A stretch of 64,000 bases of DNA from Anthopleura xanthogrammica (Eukaryota; Cnidaria; Anthozoa; Actiniaria; Actiniidae), in contig OZ025207.1 of NCBI GenBank assembly GCA_964019055.1, forward strand, positions 16,767,357-16,831,356, written 5' to 3'. Of this stretch, positions 20,379 through 30,437 are shown in pieces. Each line of letters begins with the position of its first letter. Position 1 is the stretch's first letter. The position numbers and the translations under genes are program-made. The notes beneath the pieces were generated by a model. That model made no database searches, was not told the origin of the DNA, and saw only the letters and a program-made list of their open reading frames with translations.

Positions 20379-20626
20379 TCTTAATGTTCAATGGGGAACA
20401 GTCTGTGATGACGGCTATAGCTCAAACGATCTGAATACTGCTAAGGTTGCATGTCGGCAACTCGGTTATACCAAAACAGTTGGATATTCGTACCGTGGAC
20501 GAGGGACAGGTAAAGTATGGCTGCATGGCATGTATTGTTCAGGCTCTGAGGCCTCACTTGGAAGCTGTACTCACAATGGATGGGGAAACGTTGGCTGGGG
20601 CTGCAACGGTCACACATTGGATGTTG
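20379..20626 (+). CDS. SRCR domain exon
   Basis: Read in the frame of Gln at 20389: QWGTVCDDGYSSNDLNTAKVAC-type start, CRQLGYTKTVG, RGRGTGKVWLHGMYC, SGSEASLGSCTHNGWG and WGCNGHTLDV. No stop occurs until about 20673. This frame has no early Met, so it is easily missed. The Asp-Asp after WGTVC matches classical vertebrate SRCR domains better than most of its neighbours do. It ends DVDV rather than DVGV. Confidence 0.8.
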
Positions 20627-20729
20627 ATGTGTTACAATGTATATTGGAAAATAACATATACAAACTACTCTAGACTTAAACCCATAACCATAATTTAGAT
20701 TATGGAGATTTATAATTATTAATAAAGTA

Positions 20730-20926
20730 ATATATATATATATACACCTACTTGCAAGAACGTTGTCATACAACATTTGAGCATTTGTAGTTTAGTGGAT
20801 TAGGAATAAATTAAAAGTACAAAAGAAGATCATTGAAGCAGAACTCTTTCTTTTGTACTTTTAATTTATTCCTAATCTTGAAACTACAAATGTTCAAATG
20901 TTGTATGACAACGTTTTTGCAAGTAG

Positions 20927-20968
<42 letters not shown>
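20730..20968. repeat. Large hairpin between (TA)n tracts
   Basis: Arms of about 90 bp (roughly 20742-20828 and 20847-20935) are inverted copies with a few mismatches, around a loop near atcattgaagcagaactc. TA runs lie at 20730-20744 and 20933-20968. The hairpin adjoins the Penelope-like element and may be a foldback or part of its terminal structure. Confidence 0.75.
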
Positions 20969-20970
<2 letters not shown>

Positions 20971-21069
20971 GGATGTGTCTATTCTGACGGTAAAGTGCTC
21001 AATACATTGAAATGTAGAGCGTTATAGATTATAGATTGTAGATAGATCAAAGACAAGACATCACTTTTG

Positions 21070-21109
21070 CTGTTACTCGGAGTTTCACGCTTACGCGATC
21101 TTCAGACAG
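21070..21109 (-). ncRNA. Minimal hammerhead ribozyme in a Penelope-like element
   Basis: Minus strand, 5' to 3': CTGT (stem I), core CTGAAGA at 21105-21099, stem II CGC/GCG with loop GTAA, core GAAA at 21086-21083, stem III ACT/AGT with a 3-nt loop, cleavage triplet GTA at 21076-21074, then ACAG closing stem I. All invariant core positions are present. The pair next to the core in stem II is T-T rather than G-C, which may weaken it. Such short hammerheads in Penelope-like terminal regions are established; they are thought to act in processing and possibly as dimers. Confidence 0.75.
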
Positions 21110-21250
21110 TCTTTAATAAAGAATAATCCATACTGTAATCTATATATACCTGAGGCGCTATAATTGTAGTATAATCTATTGTTGTGGCCTATAATTGGAG
21201 TATTGTTATGTGTTTACAATAGTGCTATTGTTCTATCAAGGTGCGATAAT

Positions 21251-22028
21251 TTACGTTATCCGGCTTAAGTAATATTTGTTTTCGTGGCGGCATTTTGAAA
21301 TAAGTTCTGATCTTTTGTTGAGAAGGTTGGCTTTATCTGCTTTAATAATGTTCAATTTTTCTGCTAAGCAGAGATTGCATTTCTTAGAAATATTATTGTA
21401 GGCTTTTGCTGAGGTGACGATTGACCATTTGATGTTGTAAATTTTCTTGTTGTCTTGAAGTGTCCAGATGTGTTTTGATAGTTCAGTGCTGTTGGCGTAT
21501 TTTCTGTTTCGGAAAGATAGCTTGTGTTGCGTATACCGTTGTTTAAATGTTCCTTCTGTTAGTCCGATGTAGTTCTTTGCGGGTATGTCGTCTTCTGTGG
21601 TTACTTGTGCGTTGTACACTATGCTGGTTGTGAGGCAGTTGTTTTCTAGTGGGCATTGGTCTTTTTTTCGGCAGTTGCAGTCGTTCTGTGAAGAGGTTGC
21701 GGGGCTGTTGCTAGTTATTTTCTTGTTGTGTTTGTTGATTATGCTTGTCATATTTTCCATGCAACTGTAGCTGACTTTAACGTTGTTCTTGTTGAAGATG
21801 CAGTGGAACTTGTGATTTTTAGGGAAGTGCTTCTGAATGAGGTTAAGGAAGGTTTTTCCTACGTTAGTTTGTACGTTTTTGCTGAATTGAGGGCTAAACC
21901 ATATAATATTTCTCTTTCTGTTTCTTCTTTGTGGTGCAGATGTGTTATAGTTATTATATGTGAGGGTTTCTGTGAATCCACTGTTTTTTAGTGCTGTTTC
22001 ATAGAGTGGCTTAGCTGCGTTGAATGCT
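21251..22028 (-). pseudogene. RT C-terminus and GIY-YIG endonuclease of Penelope-like element
   Basis: Open on the minus strand with no natural start: AFNAAKPLYETALKNSGF (RT end), NIIWFSPQFSKNVQTNVG, IFNKNNVKVSYSC, then a cysteine-rich linker (CNCRKKDQCPLENNC). The endonuclease core follows with NYIGLTEGTFKQRYTQH: Tyr of the YIG motif, catalytic Arg and His. It ends with CNLCLAEKLNI and KCRHENKYYL. The RT catalytic part is missing, so this is a 5'-truncated copy, but the endonuclease domain itself is intact. Confidence 0.85.
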
Positions 22029-22284
22029 TAGAAGACTTAGAAGGCACTAAAAAAGCACTAAAAAACAGCGGATTCACAGAAACCCTCACATATAATAACC
22101 ATAACATTTACGCTATACATTTTAATGTATTGAGCACTCTACCGACAGTATAGACATACATCTATATTTATATATATATATATATATTTTTTTAAATGAT
22201 GATTTGTATTTATAACGAGGATTATTGGTTGGCATTATATATTTGTCAATACTCTGGATATATTTCTTGATGTGTCGGTGTCTT

Positions 22285-22533
22285 TGAATAAATGCGAACA
22301 GTGGGGAACAGTATGTGAATATGCTGGCTACTGGCGTATGAATGACGCCAAGGTAGCATGTAGACAACTTGGTTTTACTAAAACTATAGGAACTTTGTAC
22401 TATGGACAAAGAACGGGTAAAGTATGGTTAAACGACATGAGATGCACAGGCTCAGAGGCTTCACTTGGAAGCTGTTCTCACGATGGATGGGGAAGTGTTC
22501 ACTCTGGGTGCATCAATCACCAATGGGATGTTG
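22285..22533 (+). CDS. SRCR domain exon
   Basis: Open through EQWGTVC, MNDAKVACRQLG, GTLYYGQRTGKVWLNDMRC, TGSEASLGSCSHDGWG and SGCINHQWDVG. Ile replaces Asn after the fifth cysteine. It begins only about 100 bp after the Penelope-like element, whose insertion may have removed the normal acceptor. The frame continues a further 44 nt before a stop. Confidence 0.8.
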
Positions 22534-23242
22534 GTGTCGTGTTGTGCATTAAGGTGCATATTACAAAAATAATATAGTAAACTTCCACAATGATGAATTA
22601 TAACCATTATGGTTAGGACATATATATATCTTTAAGAAATAGAGACAAAGGAGAGCAAAGAAATCTATTTCGTTTTGAATAGAATTACTTTACCTGGTTT
22701 TCTTGGTACACCATCACGGCCAACTCTTCTTGGAAAGGACAATAAATGATAACTTCTACTCCTCGTAGTAGAAACGCTCTCTTAGATTCAATTTGTTGGT
22801 TTCTTTAAAAAATGGAGTTAAATTGACACCACACTTATTTGAAACTAATTTACTTAGTCTATGCTCACGTAGTTGAATAGCCATAAAGTAAACGTGCATG
22901 TAAGTAAATAAAGTTCTATATCTTCACTGCATACTCATTACCTCATTGCTTGTAGTTAAGTTATGGGGAAAAAATCCACTACTGCCCTCACCGCTAGGTT
23001 ATTTACCTTTGTGCACTTGTAAACCACCCAATTGCTACTAACATAACGTGTCCGAAGTTGTCCATTCTCTTATCTCTTTCCATTACTCAGAAAACCTCCA
23101 TACTAACATAGTGGGCCCAAACACCTAAATGAAATGGAACGAGTTAATCTGACTTTGGTTTCTACTTTAGTTTATTAACGTAATAACTCACGTCGCCATA
23201 ACGAAAGGCTCCTACATGTAAGAAAATACATAGAGATTACTT
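22534..23242. other. Non-coding spacer
   Basis: AT-rich, no exon or transposon end seen. Confidence 0.5.
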
Positions 23243-23377
23243 CATGGAAAGTGCGCGCGTACGGTTTTTATTCACGAGTTGTGAAGTATCATAAAACGAA
23301 CAAGCGAGTCTTCGAGCGCGTGAGTTTTACGATACGAAACAACGAGTGAATAAAAACTGTTCAAAGCACTTTCCATG
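23243..23377. repeat. Foldback with about 55-bp arms
   Basis: The left arm catggaaagtgc...ggtttttattcac pairs with the right arm gtgaataaaaac...gcactttccatg, around a GC-rich loop with gagcgcgtgag. It resembles the foldback at 13587-13748 in design (cgag/gcac-rich centre, AT-rich flanks) but not in sequence. Confidence 0.75.
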
Positions 23378-23599
23378 GTGTTTTCTTTTTATTATATTCA
23401 TACCGAGATTTTCAATTTGGTTTGAATTAGAGACTATTTTAGTTTACAAAGTTTGTAAACAAAGCTCAGTTTCCAAACTAAAAATTATATTGCAATAATT
23501 CTTTATTTTACAACGTTGTTTTACAAGCATAATAAAAACTTATTCTTATTAAATTCTAATTCGGTTTCTAAGTTTAATCTTTTCAACTTCTAGACTTTT

Positions 23600-24310
23600 A
23601 GTTTACATGATTGCGAAAGCTTACCGAAGTTTTTGTCGCCTTCTTACACGACAAAGCTGCCTTTCAATTCCTCGTTGTTGTTTAATACATTTTTAAGAGC
23701 TTTTCCACGAGATTTACATCTCGGTCAGCTTTTCCTCCGTTCTACTATTGGTATTTCATCGATTTTCTCTTTGGTTTCGTCGTCTAAATTATATTTTCAT
23801 CCATGTTTTGAACTCAAACTTTCTAGTTTAGGTCTCACCGAATTGAAGTCGTCTTCTTACAAAAGCAACTGAAGCTGACTTTCCTTGTTGTTGTTCAAGT
23901 TTTCAGTACTTTTAAAGAACTTTTCCAATAGGTTTACATCTCAGGCAGCTTTTCGATTTTCCCTTTGGTTTTGTCGTCTAAAATATAGTTTCATTCATGT
24001 TTTGAAATAAAAACTTTCTAGTTTAGTCGAAAGTCTCACACGAAAGAGCAGTGGAGCTCGTTGCTGCCGGCTTCTGATTGGACGTATCGTTTTTCTCACA
24101 CGTGAAGAAAAGCCGTACGTGGCTTCTGATTGGACGTATCGTTTTTCTCACACGTGAAAAAGCGATACTGCATTGTGATTGGTTGGGAAAAGTGAACGAA
24201 CGAAAATTTATTACACAGGATTTTACTGAGTAAATCTCGGTATGTATATAATAAACTGTTTTACTATACGTAATCTCATACAACCTCAATAGAAGTAAAG
24301 GAAAGACCAT
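23600..24310. repeat. Degenerate direct repeats at the end of the YR element
   Basis: Two degenerate units of about 200 bp each contain tttccacgagatttacatctc or its variant, ctctttggtttcgtcgtctaaa and ttcatccatgttttga. They are followed by two copies, 52 bp apart (24069 and 24121), of ggcttctgattggacgtatcg with tttttctcacacgtg. Position suggests they belong to the downstream (3') part of the tyrosine-recombinase retroelement, but its terminus is not resolved. Confidence 0.6.
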
Positions 24311-24313
24311 GGA

Positions 24314-24933
24314 CTAAGAAATACATTGAAGATTATTAGGGTGTGGAACGGGGGTCTTATTAAGAGAAGTCGCATTATTTAACTGAATCCTCTTGGTAAG
24401 AGATGAGGAACTAGCGGTCTCCGACGTTCTTATGTAACTCCTAACCATGCCACTGCTTCTCCAGCCTAAATATTGAGATATTTCATCCCAGGAACAGCCT
24501 AGCATGTACAGGGTATTAGAAAGGCCAACTCTAAGACTATGGGGTGTCTCGCCACAATCTATCTTTGTCTCGGACAAGTACTTGTGCAAACGACTATACA
24601 ATGAAGACAAAAACACTGCTTGAATGAATTCAGTTCGTCCTTACTAGCAGACGCATCGGAATGCCCAGAGATCCCACTGTAAAGGAAGGGGGAGTCCATC
24701 ATGGGCTGGAATCGCTGCTTGGAAAGAGCAACACTGTCTGAGCCCTTCTTTCTCAATAACAGCCGATCCACGGCAAAGGCTTGAAGTGTTGCCCACCAGA
24801 AGGGTCTAGGCCGAATGTCCGGAGCAACTAGTGCAAATGCGCCATGAAAATCTTGATCTAAGATGAAACGAAGGAGAGGGCAGATGAGCACAAATGGCGG
24901 GAAAACATACAAGTTGATTTTGGAGTAAGCCAA
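24314..24933 (-). pseudogene. Tyrosine recombinase of YR retrotransposon
   Basis: Two frames. 24933-24559 carries FPPFVLICPLLRFILDQ and APDIRPRPFWWATLQA, the conserved link between RNase H and recombinase. 24616-24314 carries the catalytic C-terminus with TPHSLRVG (His-x-x-Arg), then YLGWRSSGMVRSYIR, ending in the Tyr-containing segment. The first catalytic Arg region is not clearly visible and appears deleted; the stretch between the frames is short for a full recombinase. In active elements this enzyme inserts the circular DNA copy. Confidence 0.75.
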
Positions 24934-25928
24934 GGCGTGTAGTGTGGAAGAGGTTTCCCATTTCTATCCGCCTGACAATTACTGTCCAAGGACATCAAAT
25001 CAAACGAATGGGGCCCAAAACACCGCTCTACTTGTGACCATGCTTCAGGGGTTAGCTTGCAATCTGCGTCAGAGTATCTCCTTGAGGGTGCATCTGCTGG
25101 GTTATCCTTAGACGGGACGTAAAACGTTTGGAAACTGAAGTTCCACTTTCGCTGGCAGCGGAGGATCTCCTTGACAACGGTATTAACAGCAGAACTTTTA
25201 CAACTGTCGTAGTCTAATGCACCTTTCAGGACTCGGTTGTCGATATCTACATCTACCAGTGAATTTGAGATACGATCCTCAAACGCCACAAGAGCATTCA
25301 AAAGGGAGTGAGCTTCCAATAAATGGATGTCGTCACCCAAATCGGTTGGCCAGTAATCACTAGATTGAAAGGTCTGTCCCTCGTGGGGCAGAGTAGCTCC
25401 CCATGCACGTTGTGAAGCGTCAGAAAACAATGAAACTGATACGTGCTGCTCTGGACGCCAAGTCAAGCAAACCGTCCACGTGTCTAGAAAACGCCAATGT
25501 GCAATTTCATCACGCAAATTCCCCTCGACGCGAGCAACGGGCTTAGAAGAACGGGTGAGTCGTGAGATCGTTTTAAAGGTCTCGCGGATGTATAGTTTAC
25601 AACCCGGAATGGCTAAACTACCCTCCCTGAAAACCTCTGAAGAGTATTGACGTCAACGAAATAAGAGGAAAAAATGTCTTCTCTCAGAGTCTTGAACTTT
25701 TGGCGCTTATCTTTGGGGACCAGAAATCACACAAATCCCAAATAACGTACGACTGTGGATGGGGTATATTGGGATTTGGTTATACCATTGAAATAACCGC
25801 CCTCAATGAGGAGATAGCACGTGATATATATATGCTGCCGCTACTGACAATGTGCTGCTGGCAGGCAAACCGACTACTATATCTTCGGGTCGAAAAAGGT
25901 ATCCCACGTGGTGGTCGTCAATATATTA
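24934..25928 (-). pseudogene. RT catalytic half and RNase H of YR retrotransposon
   Basis: The minus strand starts with YIDDHHVGYLF (RT motif C with both aspartates) immediately after the MITE. Stops interrupt the next 300 bp. From 25517 an open frame contains RNase H: SLFSDASQRAWGATL (first Asp), LLEAHSLLNAL (Glu), DVDIDNRVLKGAL (Asp) and FYVPSKDNPADAPSR. It continues to FGPHSFDLMSLDSN and DRNGKPLPHYTPW before the frame shifts. Confidence 0.8.
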
Positions 25929-26438
25929 GGGACCTAAAGCACCAGGACGGGAGGACGAGGACGGCGACGTAAAGTTTGAGAAAGGACTAGGTCGAGATCG
26001 CCGTCGGTTTTCACACAACGTAACACTTAAGCACCATGCAGGACGGGAAAACAAGCATAAATTCACAAATCAAAATACTAACGTGACGCCAGCACGTTTT
26101 CAAGACGGTTTTTCGTGGGCGCGTCGTCGTCCCTGCTGCTGCAGTCCTTGCTAGAACGTGAAAAAGCACCAAGTGACGTTCTGGAGAGTACGGCAACGGC
26201 AAGGACAACGGCGCGCACACGAAAAACTGTTTTGAAAACGTGCTCGCATCATCGTCCGCCGTCGCCGTCCGCTCCCGTCGTGGATCTTAAGGTCTCTAAT
26301 GTTACGTCACGAGAGGACTGATGGCGTTCTCGACCTAGTCCTTTCTAAATAAAATAAATAAATAAATAAATGCGATAAAATAAATAAAAAAATAACTTGA
26401 CGCCGTCCTCGCCCTCCCGTCCTGGTGCTTAAGGTCCC
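25929..26438. mobile_element. MITE inserted in the RT catalytic site, TA duplication
   Basis: Terminal inverted repeats of about 40 bp begin GGGACCTAAAGCACCAGGAC on the left and are mirrored at the right end (…ggtccc at 26433-26438). TA flanks both sides (25927-25928 and 26439-26440). The interior holds a second, GC-rich inverted pair (cggtttttcgtgggcgcg and cgcgcacacgaaaaactg), so the whole can fold back on itself, and an (AAAT)n tract near 26347. It is non-coding. Confidence 0.8.
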
Positions 26439-26440
26439 TA

Positions 26441-27353
26441 TCGTGAGACTGGAACGCCCAGTGAACGCGCCGCATCTGAAAAAGCTAATCCAAATTTGTG
26501 GTAGATGAAAGCACTTGCTTTCCAGCCAAACGGAAGCATACGAAAAACAAAATAAACACCATGGAACTCAAGGCCAAAATAGGTGCGCAACGAACGATAG
26601 AGAAGCACATGCTGGTAGCTATTTTTGTCATCAAAACACGTTTGAAAATGACCCTGCTGCACATCACGAGGGAGGTGATCTAATGAAAATGGGAGGTCTT
26701 TAATCCATAAATTGAGAAATCGCTCGTCATGGCAAAGGCGCGGGTTCAAAGGCTCTACAGTGAGGGGAAGAACTAGATGAGGGGGTGTTGTTTCAGTCAC
26801 CTTTCTCCACACCGCGAGGACTCCAGCGGATACCCAATCCACAATGGTGTTCACGATGAACCCTTCAAAACGCGCACAACTCCTGGAATTACGTAGTTGG
26901 ATGGAGGGTGGGCGTGGTGAATCATAAAATGTTCCCTTAAAAGTTCTTTGAAAGCTTGGGAAAACGGTCAACTTGAACACCTTCCCATATGATTCCCGTA
27001 CAGTCCCCTGGCCTGTGGGCGAGGTCTTTCCAACATTTTTGAGTATGGCGCTAGCTTCCTTCGCCACTTTTGCCCTAACCAGGTCTCCCAAAAGGCCTAA
27101 AAACAACCTGTCGGCTCTCGCCCTTATCTCATCTGAGGCTGCGGTGTATTCATCGGCTTTTGAATGGTTCTCATTTCTTGCCAGGCATACTAAGGATTGT
27201 AGCAATTGTTTGGCCTCATGTCTGTCAAACATCTCTGATGGCCGGCTAATATGTCGGCGCAACGCGGCCAAGGCAGCGTCCGAACTCTCTGTTGTTTGCA
27301 ACTGTTCTAATGCTTTAATCTCGTCTTCTAATGTCTTAATACGAGTGGCGGTC
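26441..27353 (-). pseudogene. Gag-like and RT N-terminal part of YR retrotransposon
   Basis: Open for about 300 codons without an early ATG. A helical N-terminal region (SAALAALRRHISRP-like) is followed by RT: VTETTPPHLVLPLTVEP, RLCHDERFLNLWIKDLPF, FDDKNSYQHVLL (motif A region), YFGLEFHGVYFVFRMLPFG and WKASAFIYHKFGLAF. It stops at the MITE, one or two residues before the YIDD motif. A possible acceptor (ttatttcgtag) precedes the frame at 27354. Confidence 0.8.
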
Positions 27354-28177
27354 TACGAAATAACAAAAATATAAAGCAGGTCAATTTAAATACTGCTGCA
27401 AAACGGATTGCCCCTTAGTATAAGCTATGATTTCGAGTAAAGCGTCGTTTTGGGAATAAAGATGAATTACGAAAGCCGATACACTTATGCAAGAATTACA
27501 GCTTATGACACACACACGCAAACCTTTTTTGTCATCACTGGTGGCACCCTGTATTTCGTTATTAAACTCCTACACCGGTGGAAATGCTCTGGAACTAGAA
27601 TACTTTTGAGCGAAACGAATCATACATCTTCTACTATCGCCACCGGTGGCACAGCATATTACATTAATAAAGTCCTTCACCAGTGGAAATACGCTGGACT
27701 GAAAATACTTTGATTGAAAGAAATCATACATCTTCTACTATCGCCACCAGTGGCACTCCATATTACATGGAGTGCCATATTACACGGGCAGGAGGAGGAG
27801 GAAGGTTATTATCTGCCATACTGCTGGTGGCGGTGATCAGTGAAGAACGTCGACCAAAAGTTTATCCTTGCACGGAGTCTGATCAGGGCCACAAAGGATA
27901 TTGGCTGTTGAATGCATGCATGATCCTAAGGAATTTGGGGTGTTATGCAATTTCTTGCGATGAGTCCATTAATTATGCAGTGAAAATAGTGGTAATATTT
28001 ATAATTATAATAACGATGATTATATTCACTGAAAAACTTGAACCTTAAAATAATAACAATATGCTATTTTCTGCCGATGCCTCGGGTGTAATCTAGAATT
28101 ACTTATTCAATTAATAATTATTAGAAATAAAATTAAAGACTTACTGGAAAGACATAAGATTGTATGTAGATGTTTAG
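27354..28177. other. Spacer with short tandem repeats
   Basis: Apart from the repeat at 27515-27770 and a purine-rich stretch near 27787-27803, nothing is recognised. The end of this spacer is the intron before the SRCR exon at 28178. Confidence 0.45.
27515..27770. repeat. About 2.4 tandem copies of a 104-bp unit
   Basis: atcatacatcttctactatc recurs at 27619 and 27723, each followed by gccaccggtggcac or gccaccagtggcac. An earlier partial unit has cactggtggcacc near 27537. The units hold the palindrome ccaccggtgg. The array ends with a second palindrome (actccatattacatggagt) at about 27756. Confidence 0.7.
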
Positions 28178-28434
28178 TACTATAAATGGTCCGTGGGGAA
28201 CAGTGTGTGATTTACCTATTGATGGTTGGGTTTGGGACATGAATGAAGCCAAGGTGGCATGTCGTCAACTTGGCTTTACCAAAGCTATAGGACTTTCGCA
28301 CTATGGACGGGGGATGGATAAGGTATGGTTAAACGTCATGACGTGTACAGGTTCAGAGTTGTCGCTTGTAAGATGTCCTCACAATGGATGGGGAAACGTT
28401 TACTCTGACTGCAATACTCACCAATATGATGCTG
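28178..28434 (+). CDS. SRCR domain exon
   Basis: Open through PWGTVCDLPIDGWVWDMN, EAKVACRQLG, GLSHYGRGMDKVWLNVMTC, TGSELSLVRCPHNGWG and SDCNTHQYDAG. The first loop is longer than in most relatives and RCPH replaces SCSH, but all five framework cysteines remain. An AG precedes 28178. The frame ends at a stop about 45 bp past the domain, as expected for intron sequence. Confidence 0.8.
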
Positions 28435-28529
28435 GTGGTATGTTGGGTATTACTATGCAGTATTACCATATATATTAACAGTGGCGTTGCTAAGATTTTT
28501 CCATATAAAGTTGGAATATACATGCACAT

Positions 28530-28597
28530 TGGTCAGTAAAGAACAGTTTGTGCCTGTGGTTTCTGGGACATGAATGATGCCAAGGTTGCATGTCGGT
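28530..28597 (+). pseudogene. SRCR 5' fragment
   Basis: Translates in pieces as TVCACGFWDMNDAKVACR and stops there. The following 200 bp match the intron at 4150-4400, so the exon body was deleted between the first third and the intron. Confidence 0.65.
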
Positions 28598-28811
28598 GAT
28601 GTGAATCAATTATAATTGCGTAAACATCAAAGATATATTATTTCTCAGCTTATAATACTCAAAGAATAAAGCCTAATATTGATCAAACTGGGCTAAATTA
28701 TTTTTAACAAATAGGCAAGGCATAACATACGTTAATCAAGTTCTGGATCAACCAGTTTGCAACCGCCACTAGTATGTTCCTGATGTCATACTGTGCATTG
28801 ATAAATGCATT

Positions 28812-29750
28812 AATAATAATAATAACTTTATTTATTTCTATAGCACTATTTCCTTAAAACAGCCCAATAGTGCTTTACAATAATTACAAAACAAATAAAT
28901 AATATTTACAATTCTAAAGTGTCAATGATATATACAATTCTAAGATTCTAGCTAATAAATTAATATATAGTATCTATATTGAATAAAATAGTCCTAATAA
29001 AATTGAATATACTTAATCAAAAGCTTCCCTAAAAAGGTGAGTCTTAATTAAGGATTTAAATTTGGACACCGAGCCAGCGGTCTTAATATCTTGAGATAAG
29101 GAATTCCATGAATAAGGAGCTGCATAATGAAATGCCCTATATCCATAAGAACGTAAATTATAGCTAGTCGTGACTAAATTATTTCTTGATGATGATCTTA
29201 GAGTACGTCTAGGTTTATAAATATCAATTAGATCGAATATATATTTTGGTGTCTGTTCATTAATAGCCTTGTATGTTAAAAGTAGTATCTTATATTTAAT
29301 TCTCTTTTCAACTGGTAGCCAGTGTAAATTATACAAAATAGGTCTTATATGATCATATTTGCAAGTAAGGGTTACTACGCAGGCAGCTGAATTCTGCACT
29401 TTCTGTAGACGTTCGATAATATAGTCTGGAAGCCCAAATAAAAGAGAATTACAGAAATCTAACCTAGATGTAATGAGGGCATGAACTAGACATCTAGACA
29501 TCTCGTACACACATTTCTATCCTAGACCTTGCCATATTCATGTCATCTGTAGAGTTGGATTTAAAGGTGATATACAGCTGAGTATCATCCACATAGAGAT
29601 GATACTCCATATCATGACTTCTAATGAGGTCTCCTAAAGGTGAGGTGTACATAGAAAATAATATCGGTCCAAGCACACTCCCTTGCGGAACCCCGAAGGG
29701 GAGTGGTCGTACTGTTGATTCACCAATGGGAACGTTGACTGTCAGTAATA
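28812..29750 (-). mobile_element. Non-LTR retrotransposon relic (CR1-like) with ATT-repeat tail
   Basis: The minus strand begins with [18 protein letters not shown] (RT motif B) and [12 protein letters not shown] (motif C, both aspartates), then jumps by deletion to the C-terminal region (29510 to 29013) with [26 protein letters not shown] and [19 protein letters not shown]. The 3' end near 28812 carries an (ATT)n-like microsatellite, as in CR1-like LINEs. It is 5'-truncated with an internal deletion and inactive. It lies between an SRCR relic and the exon at 29757. Confidence 0.8.
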
Positions 29751-29756
29751 ATAAGT

Positions 29757-30025
29757 CGAGTATTGTTCAAGTCTTCCACAATAGGCCGTGGGGAACAGTG
29801 TGCAATTATTATAATGGTAACTTATGGGGTATCAATGATGCAAAAGTTGCATGTCGGCAGCTTGGTTTTTCCAAAACTGTTGGATATTGGTACTACCGAC
29901 GAGGGACGGGTAAAATATGGCTAAACAGCATACAGTGTACAGGCTCAGAGTCCTCACTTGGTAGCTGCACTCACGATGGTTGGGGAAATGTTTACTCAGC
30001 TGCAACGGTCACACATATGATGTTG
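29757..30025 (+). pseudogene. SRCR exon with late frameshift
   Basis: Encodes [46 protein letters not shown] and TGSESSLGSCTHDGWGNVYS. One base is then missing relative to relatives (tactcagctgc against tactctagctgc), so the fifth cysteine and HTYDVG are in another frame. This is the only lesion. A sequencing error cannot be excluded. Confidence 0.7.
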
Positions 30026-30052
30026 GTGTGTTATGATGTATAGGTACAATAT

Positions 30053-30307
30053 ACCTATTCAATAAACGTTGATAACGGTAGATTTGGAATGGTTGATCTG
30101 AGACCAATAGGAATTGGTGGGTGTCAACATGAATTTTTGTGAATTAATGCGATAAGGGAAACAAATAAGCTATTCAACACCATTCAAGTGTGATTGCAAC
30201 TATGTTTTTGCAATATCTTTGAGATGAATATTCAGCCTTCCACAATTCCTATAGGTCTCACATCGACCATTTCAGATCTCCCGTTATCAACGTTAATTGA
30301 AATAGGT
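30053..30307. mobile_element. Short MITE with about 65-bp inverted ends
   Basis: The left end acctattcaataaacgttga is mirrored, with a few changes, by the right end ending ttgaaataggt. The centre holds about 120 bp of non-repeated sequence. It is non-coding and lies in the intron between two SRCR units. Confidence 0.7.
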
Positions 30308-30340
30308 GTATATCATATAGAAATGATATGGCTTTCGTTA

Positions 30341-30412
30341 AGTATATTCTTTTTCGGTTTACTCTAGCTGTAACGATCACAAAAGGGATGTTGGTGTGTT
30401 ATGATGTATAGG
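30341..30412 (+). pseudogene. SRCR 3' fragment
   Basis: Corresponds to SSCNDHKRDVG in the domain frame and continues with the same intron start (gtgttatgatgtataggta) found after the exon at 29757-30025. It is a partial tandem duplicate of that exon end. Confidence 0.6.
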
Positions 30413-30437
30413 TATAAATCATGTAGAAATCATACAG

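Larger units (their letters stand above)
20967..22167 (-). mobile_element. Penelope-like element, head-to-head truncated copy
   Basis: Flanked by TA microsatellites. The outer roughly 55 bp are inverted repeats (gtctat-ctg-cggta-agtgctcaatacatt). The main copy reads on the minus strand from about 22028 to 21070: the end of RT, a GIY-YIG endonuclease, then a 3' region with a hammerhead motif. A short second copy of the RT segment (22050-22105) lies on the + strand, joined head to head. Inverted, 5'-truncated arrangements next to AT repeats are known for Penelope-like elements. It is not autonomous. Confidence 0.8.
24314..27353 (-). mobile_element. Tyrosine-recombinase (DIRS/Ngaro-type) retrotransposon, degraded
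   Basis: Read on the minus strand the order is gag-like/RT (27353 to 26441), a MITE insertion, RT second half and RNase H (25928 to about 24858), then tyrosine recombinase (24933 to 24314). RT followed by RNase H followed by a tyrosine recombinase, without a DDE integrase or LTRs, defines this class. Stops occur in 25550-25850 and a frameshift at about 24860-24930. Unlike SRCR exons, the coding strand here is relatively GC-rich. Confidence 0.85.

Noticed and set aside
20833..21027. Small + strand protein with Ile-Tyr repeats
   Set aside because: It is a translation of the TA microsatellite and hairpin arm.
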